Shown piece after piece: positions 14,978-25,200 of a DNA stretch of 41,693 bases; the first letter of the stretch is position 1, and every line of letters starts with the position of its first letter. The position numbers and the translations under genes are program-made. This stretch comes from an uncultured Bacteroidales bacterium (lineage in GTDB: Bacteria > Bacteroidota > Bacteroidia > Bacteroidales > Paludibacteraceae), in contig CADBZO010000013.1 in assembly GCA_902799185.1 (NCBI GenBank), positions 1 to 41,693 of the forward strand, given 5' to 3'. Below the pieces are notes generated by a model that was given only the letters and a program-made list of their open reading frames with translations, did no database searches and was not told the origin of the DNA.

Positions 14978-16209
14978 AACTTCTGACCATTTATGGAGTA
15001 TTTCTCTCCGTTGCGAATAATGATTAACTGACCGTCGCGCAGCACTTTTTCGGCAGCCTCACCCCGTCCCTCTCCTAAAAGCGAGGGGGATTCTATTCCT
15101 GTTGGTGTGGAGTTGATGCGCAGCGCAGCCGGCATACCGCGATAAAGCGGTGCCGATGACGGACTGCTTGTATTCACATGGAAATACGCACGGAAGCCCA
15201 GCATGCTGGAATCATCGTCCTCAGCCGGCCAATAAAGTGTATTATTGCCTTTCAGAAAGAGATTGCTATGGTTGGCATCATCGTCGATATGCGTTCTGCC
15301 ATAGAAACCGATGTATCTCACATCGTCCGTTCCTGCCTCATCCGCTGATTGGTCTGCATCCCATGTGATGTCGGTGAATGTCATTCGGTTAAGTACCGCA
15401 CCAGTGTTATCCCATTGGATGAGGTACGGCGTACCGGCAGTCATGGTGTTGGATGTCACCTTCTCGATGTCAAGCACCAGCGTACCGTCTTCGACCGTAG
15501 CGGAAGAGAACGAATAGACCTCCACGTTGTCTCCTCCGAGAGGCGATGCAGCGATGTCCAGCACGTTGAACGGCAGTGTCAGGGTGTTGAAACAACCTGC
15601 TTTGCGCAGCGTACGGAAGATGTCGATGGTGGTTTTGGGAGTACCACTGCTGAATTCTGTTATCTTACCTGTTGTAACCAACTGCTCATCGTACTCGTCG
15701 AGATGGCAGAACTGGAACTTTTCTTCATAAAAACTCCAACCTGTTGTGGATTTGTAATTAAGTTTCGACACGCAGAAGACCAGATCATCCGCGCAGCCGA
15801 CGAATATATTTCCCGACGGATCGAGTGTCGGCGGCGTTTGCGGACGACAATACACCCGATGAAGACTACTACACCCATTGAAAGCATAGTTTCCGATACT
15901 TGTTATCGAAGGAGGAAGAATCACCTCCGTAAGTGCCGTACAGCCACAGAAGGCGTAGGAACTGATTTCCGTCACATTGTCCGGGATGAGCACATCCGTA
16001 AAGTCCGTACGGTCCTTGAATGCCTGCGAATAAATCTTAGCACTTACTGTCGGATCAGGCGAGGTGAGCACGAGCGTAGTACCGCTCCGTTCATACTCCA
16101 GATTCATGCCGCAGGGCGTTCCTGCAAGGGCTATGCCTGCCGCCCCGATGAGCAGGGCGGCAAGCAGCAGTTTATTGAAGTTTTTTACCTGTAACATCAT
16201 ATTTCTCAT
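14974..16209 (-). CDS. Secreted BspA-type leucine-rich-repeat protein (cassette copy 2)
   Basis: 411 residues, the same length as the copy-1 protein although insertions differ. Signal peptide (about 12-29), BspA-type LRR at about 66-135 (DVLIPDNVTEISSYAFCGC, EVILPPSITSIGNYAFNGC), the 'DIFRTLRKAGCFNTLTLPF' domain, 'AGTPYLIQWDNTG', and the tail 'KVLRDGQLIIIRNGEKYSINGQKL'. The first codons overlap the giant gene by 38 bp, as in copy 1. A G/C-rich palindromic repeat is inserted just before the tail ('SPSLLGEGRGEA', 15057-15090) where copy 1 has the unrelated 'TEHVDNVHC'. It is probably surface-located, and its pairing with the giant protein suggests they act together. Confidence 0.88.
   Translation of the reverse strand: MRNMMLQVKNFNKLLLAALLIGAAGIALAGTPCGMNLEYERSGTTLVLTSPDPTVSAKIYSQAFKDRTDFTDVLIPDNVTEISSYAFCGCTALTEVILPPSITSIGNYAFNGCSSLHRVYCRPQTPPTLDPSGNIFVGCADDLVFCVSKLNYKSTTGWSFYEEKFQFCHLDEYDEQLVTTGKITEFSSGTPKTTIDIFRTLRKAGCFNTLTLPFNVLDIAASPLGGDNVEVYSFSSATVEDGTLVLDIEKVTSNTMTAGTPYLIQWDNTGAVLNRMTFTDITWDADQSADEAGTDDVRYIGFYGRTHIDDDANHSNLFLKGNNTLYWPAEDDDSSMLGFRAYFHVNTSSPSSAPLYRGMPAALRINSTPTGIESPSLLGEGRGEAAEKVLRDGQLIIIRNGEKYSINGQKL
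15057..15090. repeat. G/C-rich palindromic repeat inside the LRR gene
   Basis: CCTCACCCCGTCCCTCTCC, a short A-rich loop, then GCGAGGGGGA. It is translated as 'SPSLLGEGRGEA', a residue string I recall from unrelated bacterial proteins, which is typical of a dispersed repeat that is tolerated in coding sequence. Confidence 0.7.
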
Positions 16210-19200
16210 TGTTTCTGATAATTACTACATGGTTATCCTCGATAATCTTGTACGGACGGTTATCGCCGGGACGCAGGATGACCGGAGCCTTGAGCAAGCC
16301 GTGGTGCGCGTCGGAAACATAGGAGATTGGCATCTCACTCGTTAACGGTGTACCTTCTTCGGTCTCAAAACGGAGCGTACCGGCTGCATCGGACGAAACC
16401 GTCAGGAAATACAGGCTGTCTATCTTCGTGGCTACGCCAACGAGTTCGTCGTCGATGTAAGCATTCACCTTTGTACATTGTACATCGTCACTCGCAACTT
16501 GACAGATCATCGTCATGTTGGTAGCAGCATTGCCGCTGAACTTCGGTGCGTGTTGCGGAACTGCATTAGTGACCTTGTTGAAGAACTTGATCTCCACATC
16601 GCCCTGTCCCATGCGGCGGAAGAGGTATCCTTCACCCGGGTAGAGTGCGGTGAGGTCGCCGACCCATTTCTTGTCAGACGAGAAGACGGCGAACCGGTCA
16701 TGACTCTTCAGCAGGTCGCCTACTGTAGCATGGTCGTAGTAGTCTGCCATAGCTTCTGTAATCGGTGTGCTCTGGTTGAGCAGACATGGCATCGGGCTCC
16801 ATTGACCATTGCCGCGCAGCGTCACGTGCATCGAGTCTTCCGGCAGTCGGTTGCCACCGAGCCGCAAGGTGTTGCTTGAGGCGGCATAAACCATATATAC
16901 CTGCGTATAATCCCACGCGGAGAGTGTACCCATGTACATATCCATCGTTTCGGAATAGGTGCTGAACTGCATCGTCGCGGGGTTTTTGATGATGTCGCCT
17001 TCTTTCCACGGTTCAGCCGCCGTCATGACGCTGTTGAGTGCAGCCGTTGCGGGTTGCAGGTTGAGATTCGTGGATATCCAGTTCCATCCGGCATTAAGGG
17101 TGATGTTTTGCGTCTCTGACCCCGATGAGGTAAAGACTACAGGTTGTTCTTCACCGCATCCATAGACATATCCGTGTGCAAAGAGTATCTGACGGTTCGG
17201 CGCAAGCATCAGCACCTTGCCGGTAGAAGCCTGCCATAGTTGGAAGGTAATTGCCTTGTTGTTCATAGCTTCGTTACCATAGACAGTCATATAAACCTCC
17301 GACTTGTTGGTTAGATTGCTAAATGCCACATTCGCCATACCGACGCACTCGTTGCGGTAGAGGGCAATAACTTTGTCATCGCTGTCTGTGTCGTAAAAGC
17401 CGTCAATGATAACTTGTCCGCAAATGGACATGTTGAGCGGATACTTGGATTTCTCGGGTTCTTCATACGGACAATGTGCTTCCACGTACATGATGACTTT
17501 CAGCGGTTCGGAAAGACCGTTCTCGTCAGTTACATAGACTAAATCGGTGTATGTGCCGACAGGCAGCGTAGTATCATAGGTAAATCGGACGGTATAGTCG
17601 TCAATCGGTTGGATTGTTCCATAAGACTGATTGACGGTCATCCATTCGGGCAAGGACTCGATGGTGAACTGGTGGCGTTTGCCGCTGTTGTTGACGATGC
17701 GCATATCGCGATAGTTGTAGTTGTCAAACTCCGAACCATAGGTTTGCCATAATTCCATTGTCCGGCTATCCCAAGTCAGACTGTTGCGGTCCACGTATGC
17801 CACCCACGTTACCGGCGAAGGCATCGGGTTACCGTTGAGATCCTCCACGTCACGTACGGTGACATAGATAGTCTGCTTGTTGATCTCGCGGTCTTGCATA
17901 AGTAGGTTGATGAGCAGTTCGTCTTGGTTGAATGCCCAGTCGAAATTGAGGTTCGATAGCAGCGCGTTGCCTGCCACAGGAGCATAGTTTGTCTTGTCAG
18001 CCAGATTGGTGATTGGTGATTGGTCATTGGTAAGGATGAGCGGCACTATTTTTTTGACCACATTACCATTGATGTCCTTGTAGATATGTTGGTCGTTGGG
18101 ACTGAATACCAATTCAATGACATTGTTGGCATTGAGTTTCTGTTCCTCGAACGGCAGGTATGCAATCAGTCCCATCTCGTCTCCAACGGGCGAGTGGTTG
18201 CCGAACTCCTCGATGAGCGTTTTAGGCAGTGCCTGCTCGAAGATGGCGAACTCATCAATGTTTCCTTCAAAGCCGTTTCCGCCGAAGTACATTGCTCCGG
18301 TGATACCAGCCAGTTCGATGGCAGCAAAGGTGGCAGTCATTTTGCCGTCAAGGAATACTGACACGTTATTATAAGTACGGTTAACAGAGAGCGCAAAGTG
18401 GTGCCATTCGTTATCCTTTATTTGCCCGACAGAGGTTATCAATTGGTCGGAGTGCAGCACGAGGTTTCCGTCCACTAATGTCAGCAGTGTACCTATTGAG
18501 TCATTGGCTCTTCCGGCGGAGAAGATGTCTCCTGTATTGCTTGTTGGGCGGAACCAAAGCATCAGCGTCTCGTCATAAACCTTAGAGCGTCCGAGCAGGT
18601 TACCGTTGAGTTGAACGCGCTCTCCGCTATTGATGGCAAGTGAAATGCCTTTGGGCAGATTCCACGTGGCGCCATGTAATGTGAGCGTAGCACCTCCGGC
18701 TTTGTCGGTAAGTTGCGTCCCATGCCCTTCAGCCATCTGATAGTACGCCACGAGTTCGAGCTCGTAGCCGGTGAGATAGTGCATGTTGGTGGCGGCTACT
18801 TCTTCCTGTGTGAGGGCTTTCGACCACAGACGCAGTTCGAGCATGTTTCCGTCAAGTCCACGTCCGAACACGAGCGGTGCGCTTACATCATACGTCGTAC
18901 CTGCCGGCAACTTAGCGGCATTAGGGTCAGTCATATCCATCGTACCGGCGAAGAAGCGTATCTCGTTGGTCTCGTTGTTATAAGTGACGCACACGCGGGT
19001 GAAGTCGAGCATCGTATCGAGCGGCTTGGAGTAGATTTGCAACGTACCAAAGCCGACCATTAGGCGGTTGTCGGCGGTCAGTCCGAAGCGCACGCCTGTG
19101 CCGTCAGTACCATGTTCAAAGAAAGTATGTTCTCTGTTGGCGGCTGTTGGTTTAACGAGCATATCGAGCGTGAACGAGCGTCCGCTGAGCGAGCGGCTCA

Positions 19201-22200
19201 CTTGCGAGATAGCATAGGACTCTGCAGTGCCGTCGAAGTGGACAGACGCAGCGGTGGTGATACCCGTGGCGTTCGTCACACCTTTGATTTGGAAGTTATT
19301 GTCGGGATCAAGGTAGTTGCCGGCAATTGGTTCGTTGAAGCGTAACTTGAGGTTGTCGCCCACGCCAAGGATGGCATTCACCGGTTCTGGTTCGCCAAAG
19401 ACGCGCGGCGGACGTGTGTCTTTCGTTCCGCTGATGACAGGTGAGGACTTTGTTACGAAGCCCGACCCGTAGCGGCAAAAGGAAACGGCGCGCAGGTCGT
19501 ATTGTTGCTCCATCGGGTCACGCTCGCCATAGAAACGGAAAGGCTCAATGCGTCCGTTGCGTATCATTGCCTTGTTACCTGTTGCAAATTGATAGAGACT
19601 ATCGCTTGCGTAGAATGAACATTGGTTAACCCAATCGTCTTCAGATTGTGTTGAGAGTTTGTATTGGAACTCTATATGGTCGAAGTTCTTATGGTGAATA
19701 TCAAACTCGTCGATTTCCACAGGCAGGTAGTAACCAACAGAGTCGTGTGCGGAGAGGGTGTTCATAATCCAGTTCTGGCGCGGCATAGAGATAGACACAT
19801 CGCTGGATACCGGCAAGAAATGCACGGAGAACTTCAGCGTAGTATTGGTCTTTGGACAGTCTGCTAACGAGAGTGCGAGTGTGAGATTGTTGTAGTCATC
19901 GACTGTACCACGTTCTACTTCAACTGTTTTTACCACTGCCTGTCCGGGAACCAAGAACACCGGTATAGCATTGATAAGCGGTGCACCGTCCACGTACACT
20001 TTTGCGCCATCGGGGTTGGAGTCCGCCCACAGTGCAAAGTTAAACAAAGTGCCGCTTGCGCCTAATCCCGTCTGCACTTGTCCGTTGTCCATCAGCGTAA
20101 CACGGAAAGTGGCTCGCTTGTCAGGTTGAACGCCCGTCTGCTCGTAGGTGTCGATTGATATTTCGGGTTTGTCAACCCACTGTGTTTCGTTGTTCAGTAT
20201 CGTACCCTCGTTGTAGAACTGCGTTTTCTCTTCTGCTTCGTGTGGACAATAAGTACTTCCTGCTACGGTATAGAATACGTACGAGCCATAGTGGAGGTCA
20301 TCGTTATCGGCTTCGCCTACATTCTCACGAATAAACTCTGTACGCGTGTCCCATACACTGTCGTATGGCGCGCGATAAACGGAAACGGTGATGTCGCCGT
20401 GACTATCTGCTCCAAGAGTGAAACCACTCGTCTTCTTGACCGTCTGCTCTTGTGCCAAATTCATATTGTTATCATAGGAGAAGATAGGATTGTAGTCAAG
20501 TGAGAACTTTGACGTGTTGGTTTTTGTGCCGAGCGACTGTTGTTCTTCTCTGTCGGTCGGGTCTGCTCCAACACCTTGTCCTTCCGGACGTGCTAAACCG
20601 TTGATGGCTTGTGCAACCGTGGTACCAATCTGGTCTTTGCCCATGTCTTTGAAGAATTTGACTATGTTCTTCATATCTTTGAGCAGTTTCTGTCCGACTT
20701 TGGCGCTGTTGCTTGACCAATAAGACCCCACAAGGTCACCGCCTTGTGGCATCTCATTGTATTGCGCAGAAGCGTTATAAGTATCAGTGTGAGTGATGGT
20801 TGCACCACTGCTTACTGACCATGTACCAACCTCTGAACCAGCCATACGTGCCATCACTTTCTCTTTCTCGTTCTGATAGAGAATAGTAACCCACTGCGTA
20901 ATCATATTATCCAATGCTGCAACGCGATTGATATAGGCATGGTCGGAATTGGTTGGTGTCAACATCTTGTAGGTGTTGTATGGCAGAGAGTCAATAAGAC
21001 TTACCTTGTCGTCAGACGAGTAATACCAATACACAGGCTCGCCTGTTTGGTCGGCATAGGCTTGAGCTGCCTCTTCACTGTCAAAATTCATAAGTAGGTT
21101 TTGACGCTCTAATGCAAGTTGAGGTATGAGAGTATTAAGGATATAATATTGTGTATAGACGAATGTGCCTGCCACAAGTGAACCGAGCACAACCTTCTGA
21201 CCTGTAACCAAATAGTAGTGTTTGCCGTTGGAGTCTGTACCCTGTGAGAGTATTTTCATCAGTCCGGCATTGAAGGCAGGCTGACGTGCGATGAACATAC
21301 TATCGCTGATGATGCTGACTGTCTTGGCTTTACCGGCTAACTGTCTTATGGTAGTGCCGAGGAAGACATCGCCATTACTGCTCACATTATCTTTGGCTTT
21401 GCTACTGCTGGTTGAGATACGGTCGGTGGTGGTAAAGGTATAGTTGTATTTATACCCCCATTTCCATTCATGCGTGATAGGAAGTGTGAAGCTTAGTTGG
21501 CGGCTGCTCTCGTATGTTGAACCAATATATGAACCTGCGCCTTCGGGTGCTGCCACAGCACCAATGTCCTGCGAGACGTTCACACCCCATTTGGGGGTCA
21601 GTTCGACACCTATTTTCCAATCGTAAGTTTCGGTGTATGTGTAGTTGTAGGTTGTACCGCTTTCGACCCATGCTGACGAGCCGTTGCCTCCCGGGTCGCG
21701 AACTATATCGAGCAACACTACTTCACTATCTGCTGAGGTCAGGTCGCCGTTCTGTATGTCAGTGCCACTGACAAAGGCTTGGAACACTTCTGTTTCCACA
21801 TAGTTGCCTTCCACTTGCAGGGCGGTACTGACAGTTCTGAGAGCGCTCTCGCCACTATTCTCCGTGTCGATATCCTCTACTTCGAGTAAAACCGACTTGT
21901 TCTGTCCTTTGCTGTCGAGGGTATAGTCTTGATAGGTGGTTGCAGATTTGAGTCCGTTATGCACTCTGACACTTCCGCCACGCTGCGGCACTTCGTCTAA
22001 AACACCCGACTGCGGGTCGTTGTTGTAGTAATAACGCTCAAACGCCTCTGCTATAAACTGATATTTACGATTAGCAATGAAAACAGGGTGTCCAAGCAGG
22101 TAAGTAACCGAGCCATCCGACTGTTTTTCATATAGACTTACTTTCTGTTTGTCCTGCAGGTTCAGACTGCTCACTTCCATCTCTTCCTCACCGTAGCCGG

Positions 22201-25200
22201 CTTTGTCCAAACCATACAGCACCTGTTTGAGAGTTACTACTACGGGCGAGTGATAGATGCGGTCATAGACAGCGTTGTAGTGGATTGAATCACCATCTAA
22301 CAAGCCACCTTGAGAGGCAATACCGCCGGTATAAGGATAGTTAGAAACAAATTGCTCGTCGTTTGATTTTTGTACCACTGTTATTGTTTCGGCTGTCTTA
22401 TTGCATTTGCCTATATATTCGGTCAGAGGCGCATTAGTGAGGTCGAAGGTCTCGGAGCCTTGTCCGGTACCAAACAACGTAGCATAGCCGGTGGCTGTTG
22501 CCTGAATGACTTTGTATTTTACAGGGAAAAGGTCGACCTCAAACTCACCCGTTTCCGAGTCAGGGTGAATAGTGATGCGCTTTTTCTCAAAGAGCGTGTG
22601 GGTCGTACCGACTATGCGTTCTTTGTTAACTGCGAGCGAGTCGGTCAGATAGACGATGTGGGAAATGGTCTGTTGTATAGTGTCTCGTGAGAGGTCATCA
22701 GGGTCGTGGACGAGTTGCGCTGTATTGTCGCCCTCGAGTTGCAGCACGAGTTGCAGGTCGTCTCCGAGGTTGTTGGTTCCTAAACCGAAGCCGCGAGGCA
22801 AGTCGCGCTGGTCGTTACCGCCGGCTACGCGTCCTACAAGTCTAACTTTGGTCTGGTCGTAGAAACGCACACCGTCAAGTGCTTTAGCAAGCGCAAACTC
22901 TTCTTCTCCATCTTCCACTTGCAGGATACCATCGCCCTCGAACACGTGTCCGGGTTTGAACACTTGCAGTCGGCAAGGTTGGTGCAATGGCAGTATCAAC
23001 TCAAAATTGCCGTCAATACCACTTGTAAGCGGCGTGTTGCCACGACGCACCGTGTCGCCGTTTAGCAGGAACATTGCTCCGGCAACAGGGATAGTGCTGT
23101 TTTTGTATAACACTCTACCTGTGAGCCTCGTGGAAGAGGTGTTCATAAAGTCTATTCCCGAGGCGACAGCATTGTTTGTAGATAGCGAAATGCTTGCCGT
23201 TCCGGCAGAGGAGCTGTTGAAAGAGAATGTACCATACTGGTGTGTCGGTACGACGACATAACTTGATTGCTCTGTGTTTGTACATTGACATGATGTCGGT
23301 TCAGTAGCCGTTACTTTGAAACTATAGTTATAGTTCGAGCCGCTTTTAGTCCTTTGATAGTTGCAATCCACGGAGAAATGTCCGCTAACGTCAAAAGTGC
23401 TAATACCACCTGAAATATCAGGGAAGATGGATTGCACTTGCAAAACCGTGCCTACCGCATATTCGTAAGTACCTTCATCCTTGCTGTTCCAATCTTCCAA
23501 CACATTTCCGTTTGCGTCTAACACACGGAACTGAGTCTGTTTTTCCGGGGCATAGATACTGAAATTATAGGAGTAAGTGATTTTGACCTTCGCCTTTTCG
23601 CACTCCAAGGCGGCGTACTCCAAACTATCGAACTTATATGCTCCGCTTGCGTTGGTAGTCATGGTGCGTATTGTATTGCCGCTGCCGTCTTGCAGTGCGA
23701 CCGTTACGCCTGCCATGCCGGTGTTGTCGGGCATAAGTATAGTACCGCTTATTTCTCCGTATGGAGTGCGCCAACCCTCTGCAGTAGCGTAGTTGCCTGT
23801 GCTCTTGCCGTTGCACACATACTGCGTCTGTATGGTATATTCGTAGTGAGTATTAGGTATTGCGCTACGGTCAATATAACTATTGTCGGTACCGTGATAG
23901 ATCGTGTCAGCAGCCTCGTCGCTACCCACTGCCTTGCGCAGTAGTATATATTCGTCCACTGCATTACTGCTTGCCTGCCAACGCAGAAGCACACCTGATT
24001 TCATTTCTGTTGTTGCATCGCCCTGTGAGGCTACAAAACTTGTTATTGTGGCAGCCTCGTCGAAATAGAGCGACGGACCGCTTATCTCTATCGGACGTAA
24101 AGAAGCAGAGTCTTGCACGTGCAGGTCAGAACGCGATTGGTCAATTCGAATACTATATTTATAATGTGAGCACCCTTGGTTGGCAATGTCGCTATAGGTG
24201 GCAATCCATGAGCCATCAGCCTGACGGCGAATGCTGTCCTGAGGAATGATGAACTCCATCGTCTGCCCTGTTTCCTCGATTGTGCGCAGAAGGATGAGTT
24301 GAGCCGTCTTGTCCCACATACAACGACCATAATCTTCCGGTTTAACCTCACGAGGCATCAGTTTAATCAAGCTGTCTTTAACAGTGTATAAGAGGTTGCG
24401 TATCTCTGTTGCCACATTTTCGTCAACTTGCGATTGCGATGCTTTTACCATTTGGGCATCTAATTTGCGCTTGCCGCTTTGCGGATAGGCGTAGATGGTT
24501 ATCTCGCACGATTCAGTGAGAATAAACGGCATGTAGAAAGTCCACTCAAAGTTTCCGTCTTCGTTGTTGTAGATATCCATACGACTATTTTTCGGGAACT
24601 GGTACCAACCCGACAATAAGTACCTGCCTTGTGTATAATTCTTACCGTCTTTGGTGACAGAATAAGTAGTTCCGTTTTCCGGACTTGCCACATCGCCTTG
24701 CACTACATACTTAACATATACCTCCACATATTCGGAATCGTCAGTAGTAATAGAGGCTACGGTGTTTGATGATTGCACCGTGAATGTTGCTTCGAACATC
24801 GATGCGCCATGTGCAAAAGGTTCTGTCGAACAATCAATTACAGTATTACCGGTCAAGGTGTGTCTGCTTTCTTCGCCATTGTTGTAGCAATAGCCGTGAG
24901 TGTTTTTTACCTGTACGGTACTGTTCATCGGGAATTGATAAGTACCGGCATTAAGATATGTCCAATCTTGATACACACTACCATTTGCCGTTACCACTCG
25001 AAAACAAGTACTTCCTTCGGGATTAACCTTGTTGTAATCAGCTTCCAACATTGAGTATTTGATGGTTACGTTAACCATAGATTCTCTGAGCACTTTGTTG
25101 ATATAGCACGACAATGTACAGTCATCTTTGTCGATAACGGCTCCGGTCGGTTCTTTATTCTCTATCTTGAAACGGAAATTAACCCTGCGATTATTTTCAT

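Noticed and set aside
3043-18031. Tandem tracts as CRISPR arrays
   Set aside because: Units are 7 bases with no spacers, tracts are under 50 bp and mostly in frame inside genes; no cas genes are present.
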